DNA from: Amycolatopsis taiwanensis DSM 45107
GTDB taxonomy: Bacteria; Actinomycetota; Actinomycetes; Mycobacteriales; Pseudonocardiaceae
Assembly: GCF_000519205.1 (NCBI RefSeq)
Contig: NZ_KI912601.1
Location: forward strand, 154,571-218,570
DNA length: 64,000 nucleotides
Direction of reading: 5' to 3'
Shown here: positions 51,644-58,430 of the stretch, one piece after another
Numbering within the stretch: position 1 is the first letter of the stretch
Layout of the letters: every line of letters begins with the position of its first letter
The notes under the pieces: model-generated
The model's input: only the letters and a program-made list of their open reading frames with translations
Told to the model about the DNA's origin: nothing
Database searches by the model: none
Program-made: the position numbers and the translations under genes

Positions 51644-51797
51644 GCGCGAGTTCCCCATTCCCGTCGCGCGAGTCCCTCATTCCCGTCGCGTGAGTCCCGC
51701 ATTCCCGTCGCGCGAGTCCCCCATTCCCGTCTACCGGAATGTGGAACTCGCGCTACGCGAGTGTGGGACTCGCGCGACCGGGGTGTGGGACTCGCGC
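51644..51797. repeat. 22-bp tandem repeat array with an inverted arm
   Basis: Four units of GCGCGAGTCCCTCATTCCCG plus TC (starts 51644, 51666, 51688, 51710) face three reverse-complement units with cores at 51741, 51763 and 51785, also with a 22-bp period. Folded, the array gives a long stem. It lies between convergent fadB and the vapC-like gene, so it may end transcription from both sides. Confidence 0.8.
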
Positions 51798-51798
51798 C

Positions 51799-52194
51799 TC
51801 AGGTCTCGATCACTCGGACTACGCGCTCCAAACCGGCGAAATCCCGGCCGTTTCGCGTCAGGACGGGCAGCGAATGCGCGCCCGCCGTCGCCGCGATCTG
51901 CAGGTCCATCCGTCGCGGGCGTGGGTCACGGCCGGACCTGCGAACGAGCGCGGCGAGGGTGCCGTACAGCCGCGCCGCCTTCGTGTCGAACGGCAAAATC
52001 TCCGTGCGACTGAGCAACGACTCGAGGCGTTCCAACCGGATATGGCGCTCAACCGGATCGTCGACGTCGAGGCCGTAGGCGAGTTCGGCGATCGTCACCG
52101 CGGATACCACGGGCCTCGCACCGCTCAGGTCGCCCAGTTGGACGTCCCGCGGATCGATGATCACGGAGGTATCGAAGAGGACGCGGGCGGTCAT
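51799..52194 (-). CDS. VapC-like PIN-domain toxin
   Basis: 131 residues. PIN-domain acidic residues are in VLFDTSVIIDPRD, SAVTIAELAYGLDVDDP, RRMDLQIAATAGAHSLP and VLTRNGRDFAGL. VapC proteins are Mg-dependent RNases that cleave tRNA or rRNA until bound by antitoxin. The ATG overlaps the stop of the antitoxin gene upstream. It is the only obviously mobile-type pair in the core part of the window. Confidence 0.88.
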   Translation of the reverse strand: MTARVLFDTSVIIDPRDVQLGDLSGARPVVSAVTIAELAYGLDVDDPVERHIRLERLESLLSRTEILPFDTKAARLYGTLAALVRRSGRDPRPRRMDLQIAATAGAHSLPVLTRNGRDFAGLERVVRVIET

Positions 52195-52472
52195 CCCGCG
52201 CCTTCGCCGATGTCGTCGGGCCCGAACACGAGGTCATCTTCGGCGCGCTCGCGGTTCCACCGCTCGACATCCATCGGCGGTAGCGCCTGGAGGGCCTCCA
52301 GCAGCTCACCGGCCGTGCACTCGCGCCGGAGAGCGCTCCCAGCCTGGTGGGGAACGATGTCCGCAATCGGCTTGTTGTTGCGGGTTACGGTGAAGCTCTC
52401 GCCACGCTCAACCCTGCGCATGATCTCCGCGTTGTCGTTACGGAGCTCACGCTGACCGATCGTTTGCGCCAT
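52191..52472 (-). CDS. Phd/YefM-type antitoxin
   Basis: 93 residues: MAQTIGQRELRNDNAEIMRR and VERGESFTVTRNNKPIADIV form the Phd/YefM DNA-binding part. The acidic C-terminus (MDVERWNRERAEDDLVFGPD) should wrap the toxin. It overlaps the PIN toxin gene by 4 bp. It probably represses its own promoter through the short repeats just upstream. Confidence 0.85.
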   Translation of the reverse strand: MAQTIGQRELRNDNAEIMRRVERGESFTVTRNNKPIADIVPHQAGSALRRECTAGELLEALQALPPMDVERWNRERAEDDLVFGPDDIGEGAG

Positions 52473-52506
52473 AGCACAACCGTAGCACTACATGTGCCAG
52501 ATGTGC
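52472..52506 (-). promoter_or_regulatory. Candidate operator of the toxin-antitoxin pair
   Basis: Directly before the antitoxin ATG on the minus strand. It contains TAGCAC twice (11-bp spacing), ATGTGC twice (9-bp spacing) and GCAC-N5-GTGC as an inverted repeat. Antitoxin binding is inferred. Confidence 0.5.
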
Positions 52507-52513
52507 GACATGG

Positions 52514-53632
52514 TCAGCGCAGGGCGGAAAGCCGGACGGTGACGGACAAGCCCCCGCCGATGACCGGCTCCGCGGTGACCATCCCGCCGTGCGCATCGAC
52601 CGCGGCCCGCACGATGGACAACCCCAGCCCGGCGCCCGAACGGGCGGTGCGGGCCCGCCCGGCCCGGCGGAACGGTTCGAACAGCTCGTCCACGATCGCC
52701 CGGTCCACCAGCGCGCCCGAGGAGCGCACCCGCAGCGTTGAGGTGTCGGCGACCGACTCCGTCGTCACGTCGATCCAGCCCCGCTCGACGTTGTGCCGCA
52801 CCGCGTTCTCCAGCAGGTTCCCGGCGATCCGTTCCAGCAGCGCGGCATCTCCCCGCACCGGCGCGGGCGAGCAGTGGAACTGCGCACGGATGCCGACCTG
52901 GTCGGCCTCGCCACGCACCGCACGCCAGGCGCTGGCCACCACGTCGGCCAGGTCCACCGGCTCGTGCGCGGCCAGGCCCGCGCCGTCGGTGCGGGCGAGC
53001 AGCAGCAGGGAGCCGACCAGCTGTCCGGCGCGTTCGGTGGCGTCCCGGACCACCGCCGCCATCCGGCGCAGCTCCGCCAGGTCGGCGTCCGGATCGGAGA
53101 GGGTCACGTCCAGTTCCGTGCGGATCACCGACAGCGGGGTGCGCAGCTCGTGGCTGGCGTTGGCGACGAAGGTCCGCTGCGCCTCGAACGCCGCCTGCAG
53201 CCGGTCGAGCATCGCGTCGAAGGTGTGCGCCAGCTCGGCGAGCTCCCCGCGGGCACCGACCTCGCCGATCCGCTCCCCCAGCGACTCCACGGAAAGCCGC
53301 TGGGCGGTGCCGGTGATCTCCCGCAACGGCCGCAGCACGCGTGAGGTGAACGTCCAGGCCAGGATCGCGGTCGCCGCGACCACGCAGCAGAACGCGATCG
53401 ATCCGACCAGCAGCACCCGGTCCCGCGCGAGGGTCTGCAGATGCGCGGTGAGCGCCGAGGAATCCACGTCCATGCCGTCGACCCGGACGGGCGTGCCCGG
53501 CGGCAGCTGCGGCACCGCGGAGACCGCGTCCCCGGTCAGCGTCCAGGCCAGCCAGAGCAACACCATGCTGACCCCGGCGGCCAGCCCGGTCGCCAGCAAC
53601 GTGATCCGCGCCCGCAGACTGCGGGGCGTCAC
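52514..53632 (-). CDS. Two-component sensor histidine kinase
   Basis: 372 residues from GTG 53632, which overlaps the regulator stop. Two membrane helices (ARITLLATGLAAGVSMVLLW and VLLVGSIAFCCVVAATAILA) flank a short external loop. Then HAMP, a HisKA domain with phospho-His in VANASHELRTPLSVIRTELD, and ATPase motifs AGNLLENAVRHN and GAGLGLSIVRAAVDAHGGM. Its signal is unknown; the external loop of about 45 residues is small, so it may sense the membrane. Confidence 0.9.
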   Translation of the reverse strand: MTPRSLRARITLLATGLAAGVSMVLLWLAWTLTGDAVSAVPQLPPGTPVRVDGMDVDSSALTAHLQTLARDRVLLVGSIAFCCVVAATAILAWTFTSRVLRPLREITGTAQRLSVESLGERIGEVGARGELAELAHTFDAMLDRLQAAFEAQRTFVANASHELRTPLSVIRTELDVTLSDPDADLAELRRMAAVVRDATERAGQLVGSLLLLARTDGAGLAAHEPVDLADVVASAWRAVRGEADQVGIRAQFHCSPAPVRGDAALLERIAGNLLENAVRHNVERGWIDVTTESVADTSTLRVRSSGALVDRAIVDELFEPFRRAGRARTARSGAGLGLSIVRAAVDAHGGMVTAEPVIGGGLSVTVRLSALR

Positions 53633-54306
53633 CCCTTCACGGCACCGGCGTCCGGTACCCGGTATCCCGATCCCACCACGGTTTCGATTATCCCCGGCTC
53701 GCCGAGCTTCTTGCGCAGGGTCATCACCGTGACCCGGACGGTCGTGGTGAACGGGTCGGCGTTCTCGTCCCACACGCGTTCCAGCAGCTCCTCGCTGCTC
53801 ACCACGGCGCCCTTGGCCGCCAGCAGCACCTCCAGCACGCCGAACTCCTTGCGCGTGAGCTCGACCGGCGCACCGGCCCGCCGCACGGTGCGCCGCGCCG
53901 GATCGAGCTCGACGTCGCCCGCGGTGAGCAGGGGAGGCGCCGCCGGGGTGGCCCGCCGGCCCAGCGCGCGCACGCGCGCGACCAGTTCCGGGAAGGCGAA
54001 CGGCTTGGCGAGGTAGTCGTCCGCACCGAGGGAGAGCCCGGCCACCCGGTCGGACACCGTGCCGCTCGCGGTCAACATGAGAACCCTGGTCAGCTCGCCG
54101 GAGGCGACGATCTCCTTGCACAACTCGTCGCCGGACATGCCGGGCAGGTCGCGGTCGAGCAGCACCACGTCGTAGCGGGTGATGCTGGCCTTCTCGTGCC
54201 CGTCGTCACCGTTGAACGCGACGTCGACCGCCATGCCCTCGCGGCGAAGGCCGCGAGCGATCGCCTCGGCGAGGGGCTCCTCGTCCTCGACTACCAGAAT
54301 TCGCAC
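53629..54306 (-). CDS. OmpR/PhoB-type response regulator
   Basis: 225 residues from GTG 54306 (VRILVVEDEEPLAEAIARGL); GTG 54315 is the alternative. Phospho-acceptor Asp in VVLLDRDLPGMSGDEL, Lys in YLAKPFAFPELVARVR, and a winged-helix output domain (VELTRKEFGVLEVLLAAKGA, then TLRKKLGEPGIIETVVGSGY). It pairs with the kinase downstream (GTGA overlap) and follows an ECF sigma gene on the same strand. Confidence 0.9.
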   Translation of the reverse strand: MRILVVEDEEPLAEAIARGLRREGMAVDVAFNGDDGHEKASITRYDVVLLDRDLPGMSGDELCKEIVASGELTRVLMLTASGTVSDRVAGLSLGADDYLAKPFAFPELVARVRALGRRATPAAPPLLTAGDVELDPARRTVRRAGAPVELTRKEFGVLEVLLAAKGAVVSSEELLERVWDENADPFTTTVRVTVMTLRKKLGEPGIIETVVGSGYRVPDAGAVKG

Positions 54307-54410
54307 GTCAACCACCGTGCCACAGTTTCCTGAGAGCCAGTTATGAGACGTCGCCACCAACCGGGCCCCGGCCCGGGGAGTCCTCCACTTCCCCACTCCG
54401 GTGCCGTCAT
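54291..54410 (-). CDS. 39-codon ORF linking sigma factor and response regulator genes
   Basis: Starts ATG at 54410, overlapping the sigma-gene stop (ATGA), and ends TAG at 54291, just inside the regulator gene in another frame. Peptide begins MTAPEWGSGGLPGPGPGWWR, with five Trp in all. No family known. Possibly a coupling leader that carries ribosomes from sigma gene to regulator, or a chance frame. Confidence 0.3.
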   Translation of the reverse strand: MTAPEWGSGGLPGPGPGWWRRLITGSQETVARWLTCEFW

Positions 54411-54967
54411 GCCGTCACCTGCCGCACCCGCGCCGACCGGATCCCGAACGTCCGGCGCAACGCCGCGAGTGCGTAGTGGGAACGCGACTTCACCGTGCCG
54501 GGCGGCACACCCAGGGCCCGCGCGGCCTCGGCCACGCTCGCGTCCCGGAAGTAGATCTCGGTCAGCACGTCGCGATGCTCCGGCGAAAGCCGGGCCAGCG
54601 CCGCCAGCACGGTCATCGAGTTCACCACCTCGTCGGCGTGGTCGCCCTGCACCGCCGGACTCGCCGCCGATTCCGCGACCTCGGGCGGCCGCACGGATCT
54701 CCGGCGGTACCGGTCGGTGACGATGTTTCGGGTCACCGTGAGCAGCCAGCCACCCACCGACCCCTTTTCGCTGACCAGCGCGTCGGGATGCCGCCACGCG
54801 CGCACCAGGGTTTCCTGGACGACGTCCTCGGCGGCGCCGCGGTCGCCGGTCAGCCGCGTCGCGTAGGCGAGCAGCGTGCGCCCGTGTTCCTCGTACAGGG
54901 AAAGGATCTGGGCCTCGTCGGCCACCGCTGCCCGGTTCCGGGCCCGCAGCATGACCATCCGCTTCAC
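54407..54967 (-). CDS. ECF sigma factor
   Basis: 186 residues. Region 2: LYEEHGRTLLAYATRLTGDR, AAEDVVQETLVRAWRHP, WLLTVTRNIVTDRYRRR. Region 4: LARLSPEHRDVLTEIYFRDA, VAEAARALGVPPGTVKSRSH. It directs RNA polymerase to stress-type promoters. There is no zinc-binding anti-sigma gene beside it; instead the two-component genes follow on the same strand. The N-terminus is MKRMVMLRARNRAAVADEAQ. Confidence 0.9.
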   Translation of the reverse strand: MKRMVMLRARNRAAVADEAQILSLYEEHGRTLLAYATRLTGDRGAAEDVVQETLVRAWRHPDALVSEKGSVGGWLLTVTRNIVTDRYRRRSVRPPEVAESAASPAVQGDHADEVVNSMTVLAALARLSPEHRDVLTEIYFRDASVAEAARALGVPPGTVKSRSHYALAALRRTFGIRSARVRQVTA

Positions 54968-55244
54968 TCCTCATGCGTTCGGTGTGGGACAACCGCCGTA
55001 GCCGCGCTTTCGCCTGAAAGCACGCGCTCGCCCGCGAAAACACCGTGGGCAAAGGCCATGACTGGCGGCCGGTGGCACGTTTCCGGCAACCCGAAACGTC
55101 CACTGTGCACCCGCCCCGCCGGGCAGCGAGGGCGATGGTCCAGCCCTCGCTCGTCATCATGGGATACGGCACTGGCGGTAGTGTAGTTCAAAAAGAGATC
55201 ATCGCGTTACTACTCTGTGATCAAAGTCTGAGTCCGAATGGTCT

Positions 55245-55808
55245 CTACCCCCGGTCGCGCAACGCCTGCCGCAAGGCGCGCACCGCATGGTAGGTCCGCG
55301 ATTTGACGGTGCCGGGAGGAACGCCGAGCGTCCGCGCGACCTCGTTGACCGTCCGGTCCCGCAGGTAGGTCCGCAACACGGCCTCACGGTGTTCGGGGGA
55401 AAGGTGCTCCAGCGCCTGATAGACCACCACGGCCGCCAGCGTCCGGTCTGACTCGTCCGGCACGCCGACCGCGTCGGCGTCGGGCTCCTCGACCTCCTGC
55501 GGACGCGCCTTCCTGCTGCGCCATCCATCGATCACGATGCGGCGGGCCACGGTGAAGAGCCAAGCGCGCAACATCTCGGGTTCGGTGTCCAGCTTGTCCG
55601 CGTTGCGCCAGGCCCGGATCAGGGTTTCCTGCACGACGTCCTCGGCCCAGAGCCGGTCGCCACCGGTCAGCGTGATCACGAAGGCGAGCAGGGGGCTGCC
55701 GAACTTCTGGTACAGCGTGGCGGCGAGGTCGTCACGCACACCGGGACCGCGTTCGGCATCGGCCTCGGAACAAGAAGATGTTCGGCCCTGGGCTACCACG
55801 GGGGACAT
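55245..55808 (-). CDS. ECF sigma factor, second
   Basis: 187 residues. Region 2: KFGSPLLAFVITLTGGDRLW, AEDVVQETLIRAWRNADKLD, WLFTVARRIVIDGWRSRKA. Region 4: LEHLSPEHREAVLRTYLRDR, VNEVARTLGVPPGTVKSRTY. Similar in kind to the neighbouring sigma gene but not adjacent in operon (277-bp gap). It is divergent from the redox operon, with a strong palindrome between them. No anti-sigma gene is seen; control may come from the palindrome-binding repressor. Confidence 0.9.
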   Translation of the reverse strand: MSPVVAQGRTSSCSEADAERGPGVRDDLAATLYQKFGSPLLAFVITLTGGDRLWAEDVVQETLIRAWRNADKLDTEPEMLRAWLFTVARRIVIDGWRSRKARPQEVEEPDADAVGVPDESDRTLAAVVVYQALEHLSPEHREAVLRTYLRDRTVNEVARTLGVPPGTVKSRTYHAVRALRQALRDRG

Positions 55809-55848
55809 CCTGGTGTCGGACGGGTTATTCGTCCAGTACCAACCGAGA

Positions 55849-55863
55849 TCAAAATGATTTTGA
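55849..55863. promoter_or_regulatory. Zur/Fur-type 7-1-7 palindrome
   Basis: TCAAAATGATTTTGA, a perfect 7-1-7 inverted repeat 40 bp before the sigma-gene start and 160 bp before the redox operon. It differs from the Zur box TGAAAATGATTTTCA (from memory) only by a symmetric swap at positions 2 and 14. Confidence 0.65.
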
Positions 55864-55932
55864 ACCGTGTTCTACCGGTGCCCGTATCCCCTTCCGAAGG
55901 CCCCGGACGGCCCCGACCCCGACGGCGCCTCC

Positions 55933-55964
55933 TCCACCGTGGACGCGAAAGTGTCCACAGTGGA
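55933..55964. promoter_or_regulatory. Two TCCACnGTGGA palindromes, 21 bp apart
   Basis: TCCACCGTGGA (55933-55943) and TCCACAGTGGA (55954-55964), centres two helical turns apart, upstream of the redox operon. A paired operator is suggested, though similar 11-mers also occur inside genes here (for example near 31883). Confidence 0.45.
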
Positions 55965-56024
55965 TTTTTCACGCGCTTTTCCCAGCACTTTCCGCACCCG
56001 ACCTCCGACGGAAGGGAAGTCTTC

Positions 56025-56192
56025 ATGAAGAATTCCCGCTCACGTCCTCCGGCGAGAAAGCGCCGCCGGCGACGACGAATCACGTTCGAATTCCTGCCAA
56101 TGGCGTCGCCCGTGACCGGCCGAATGGACGAATCGATTTCACTGCTCTCCGGCGGGCTCGCTGCCCGGAAACGTGAAAGAGAAACCCCATGA
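56025..56192 (+). CDS. Arg-rich miniprotein at the head of the redox operon
   Basis: 55 codons from ATG 56025 with GGAAGGGAAG upstream; the stop overlaps the ATG of the membrane protein (ATGA). N-terminus MKNSRSRPPARKRRRRRRIT has a run of six Arg; the C-terminus is SGGLAARKRERETP. No family known. Ribosome-binding site and exact coupling argue it is translated; it may be a leader or a small nucleic-acid or membrane-binding protein. Confidence 0.5.
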   Translation: MKNSRSRPPARKRRRRRRITFEFLPMASPVTGRMDESISLLSGGLAARKRERETP

Positions 56193-56779
56193 CCGTGACG
56201 TTCCTCGCACAGGCGTCGCCGGACGCCGGACTGCGCCACGTCGCCCAGTACTCGGCGCGCCTGTCGTACGTGTTCATGTGCCTCACCCTGTGCTGGGGCG
56301 TGCTGACCGCCACCGGCTGGGTCCGGAACATCACGGGCCGCAAGGCACTGCGCGGCTCGCACCTCGCGCTGGCCATGCTGACGCTGGCGTTCGGCGTCGT
56401 CCACGCGCTCTGCTTCCTGTTCCTTTCCAGCGGCGCGCTCAGCCTGGCCTACGAGACGATCCCGTTCTTCGTGCCGGGCGCGCTCGTCCGGCACGAACTC
56501 GGCATCGTCGGGCTCGAACTGATGCTCGCCATCGCGATCACCGCGACGCTGCACCGGTTCACCTCCTACCGCCGTTGGCTGTGGCTGCACCGGATGGCCT
56601 ATGCCGCGGTCGGGCTCACCGCGGTGCACTCGCTGTTCGGCGCGATCGAAAACGGCAACCTCGCCACGGACTGGCTGATCGGGACCACGCTGCTGGTGCC
56701 GACGGTGCTGCTGTCGGTGTTGCGGTTCGTGCCGACGCGGGCGCTGGAGCGGATCGGTCTGTTGGAGGAGCAGATCTGA
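56189..56779 (+). CDS. Ferric-reductase-like / b-type cytochrome membrane protein
   Basis: 196 residues with five membrane helices. His residues sit in helices at GSHLALAMLTLAFGVVHALC, RHELGIVGLELMLAIAITAT, LHRFTSYRRWLWLHRMAYAA and VHSLFGAI, the spacing expected of haem-b ligation in ferric-reductase-like or MsrQ-like domains. It has no flavin domain of its own, so electrons must come from the ferredoxin encoded 1 bp downstream. The physiological acceptor (iron, quinone or methionine sulfoxide) cannot be read from sequence. Confidence 0.72.
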   Translation: MTVTFLAQASPDAGLRHVAQYSARLSYVFMCLTLCWGVLTATGWVRNITGRKALRGSHLALAMLTLAFGVVHALCFLFLSSGALSLAYETIPFFVPGALVRHELGIVGLELMLAIAITATLHRFTSYRRWLWLHRMAYAAVGLTAVHSLFGAIENGNLATDWLIGTTLLVPTVLLSVLRFVPTRALERIGLLEEQI

Positions 56780-56780
56780 A

Positions 56781-57023
56781 ATGAAGAAGCCCCTCCGCGG
56801 CGGTCCGCGCATCAGCGTGGACAACGACCGCTGCGAGCTGTACGGAATCTGCCAGATGGAGGCACCCGACATCTTCAAGCTCGACCTGGACGGCCGCCTG
56901 AAATACCGGCGCCAGCTGGGGCCCGGAGACTTCCATCAGGCCGCGCAGGCGGCCAGATGCTGCCCGATGCAAGCCGTTGTCCTGAAGGGAGTGTCCCTCA
57001 AAACGCGAGATGAACCCGTTTAG
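56781..57023 (+). CDS. 3Fe-4S-type ferredoxin
   Basis: 80 residues. Cluster motif CELYGIC, a C-x2-Y-x2-C form with Tyr where many P450 ferredoxins have His, Ala or Gly; third Cys is in AARCCPMQAVVLKG. Small acidic fold RISVDNDRCELYGICQMEAP matches the single-cluster ferredoxins that feed actinobacterial P450s. There is no P450 here; the membrane cytochrome-like protein upstream and FAD reductase downstream are the likely partners. Confidence 0.87.
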   Translation: MKKPLRGGPRISVDNDRCELYGICQMEAPDIFKLDLDGRLKYRRQLGPGDFHQAAQAARCCPMQAVVLKGVSLKTRDEPV

Positions 57024-57137
57024 TGACGCTTCACAACGCTGCCTTGCGGGGCCAGCGTGGTCAACCGGCAACCGACGAGCAGAAGTCACGGCCTGGCTGC
57101 CCGAACACGTTCTGAACAGCACTGAAGGGTTTTTCGG

Positions 57138-58403
57138 ATGAGTGAAGGCGACAGAATCGTCATCGTGGGCGCCGGGGCAGCGGGGCTGCGCGCGGCCGAA
57201 CGGTTGCGGGAGCTCGGTTTCGACGGCGAAGTGCTGATCATCGGCGAGGAAGCCCGGCGGCCGTACCACCGGCCGATGGTGTCCAAACAACTGGTGATGG
57301 GCACCGTCCGCCCGTTGGACACCTACCTCAAGCCGTATGTCGAACTCGACGCGCACTGGCGACTGGGCACCCGGGCCACCCGGCTGGACACCAGAGGGCG
57401 GGTGGTCTACCTGCCCGGCGGCGAGGAACTGTGGTACGACGGGCTGATCATCGCCACCGGTGTGGTGCCCCGGCACCTGCCGGGTGCGCCCCGGCACGAC
57501 CCGCGGGTGCGCGTGCTGCGGACGGTCGAGGACGCGATCATGCTCCGGCGGACGCTGGTGGAGAGCACGAAACCGGCCGTAGTGATCGGCAGCGGACTCA
57601 TCGGCTGCGAATTCGCCGCGAGCATGCGTTACCTGGGCCGGGACGTGACCCTCGTCGGGCATGCCAAGGCGCCGCTGTACCGGTTCGGGCCCCACATCGC
57701 CGAGGCGGTGACCAAGGTGCACCGCTCGCACCGGGCGAACCTCGCGATGAACAGCGAGGTGCGGCACTGGATCAGCACCAAGGACACCTTCGGCCTGCAC
57801 CTGACCAACAACCAGCTGGTGGTGGCCAGTTGCGTGGTACTCGCCATCGGCAGCACGCCCGCGGTCGACTGGATGCACGGGTCCGGGCTGGTGCTCGACG
57901 ACGGCGTGCTGTGCGAGTCCACGCTGTTCGCGGCCCAGGCCGAGGACGTCGTGGTCGCCGGGGACGTAGCGCGCTGGCCCAACCTGCGCTTCGACGACGT
58001 GCCACGCCGGGTGGAGCATTGGCTCAACGCCGTCGAATCCGGGCGCGCCGCGGCGGAGAACCTGTTGGCCGGGCGGACAGCGGCGGTCCCGTTCACGCCG
58101 CTGCCCCGGGCCTGGTCGACCATCTACGACGTGCGGTTGCAGATGGCCGGCATGCCCTCCCTCGGCGAGGACACGGTGGAGCTGGCGGACAACGTGACCG
58201 GGTTCCTCAAGGGCGGCCGGCTGGTGGGCGTCTGCACCTGGGACCGGCCGCGCTCGATGCTGCACTGGCGGGCCGAGCTGGAACGCAGCCTGCCCGTGCC
58301 GGCGCGGACCACCACGGCCACGGTGTCCGGACCGGCCGTGGACCGGCTTCTCGACGACGAAGTCGAGCAGCTGGCCATGCCGTCGCTGGAGGAATCCCGC
58401 TGA
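57138..58403 (+). CDS. FAD-dependent ferredoxin reductase
   Basis: 421 residues. FAD motif RIVIVGAGAAGLRAAERLRE, RPYHRPMVSKQLVMG (active-site Lys), NAD motif PAVVIGSGLIGCEFAASM, and AEDVVVAGDVARWPN binding FAD, with a C-terminal dimer domain. It belongs to the rubredoxin/putidaredoxin-reductase group that passes NAD(P)H electrons to small ferredoxins. It follows the ferredoxin gene after 114 bp, so it may have its own start of transcription. It ends 27 bp from the convergent dxs gene. Confidence 0.88.
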   Translation: MSEGDRIVIVGAGAAGLRAAERLRELGFDGEVLIIGEEARRPYHRPMVSKQLVMGTVRPLDTYLKPYVELDAHWRLGTRATRLDTRGRVVYLPGGEELWYDGLIIATGVVPRHLPGAPRHDPRVRVLRTVEDAIMLRRTLVESTKPAVVIGSGLIGCEFAASMRYLGRDVTLVGHAKAPLYRFGPHIAEAVTKVHRSHRANLAMNSEVRHWISTKDTFGLHLTNNQLVVASCVVLAIGSTPAVDWMHGSGLVLDDGVLCESTLFAAQAEDVVVAGDVARWPNLRFDDVPRRVEHWLNAVESGRAAAENLLAGRTAAVPFTPLPRAWSTIYDVRLQMAGMPSLGEDTVELADNVTGFLKGGRLVGVCTWDRPRSMLHWRAELERSLPVPARTTTATVSGPAVDRLLDDEVEQLAMPSLEESR

Positions 58404-58430
58404 TGTCGTCCGGCTCCGCGCAGGGCGAAC

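Noticed and set aside
51644-51797. 22-bp repeats as a CRISPR array
   Set aside because: Units are contiguous without spacers and include inverted copies.
55900-55980. Rho-independent terminator from the TCCACnGTGGA palindromes followed by TTTTT
   Set aside because: Stems are only 5 bp and the location is a divergent promoter region, so an operator is more likely.
57103-57120. GAACACGTTC as a LexA box
   Set aside because: Actinobacterial LexA sites need four bases between GAAC and GTTC; here there are two (three at the similar site near 55863).
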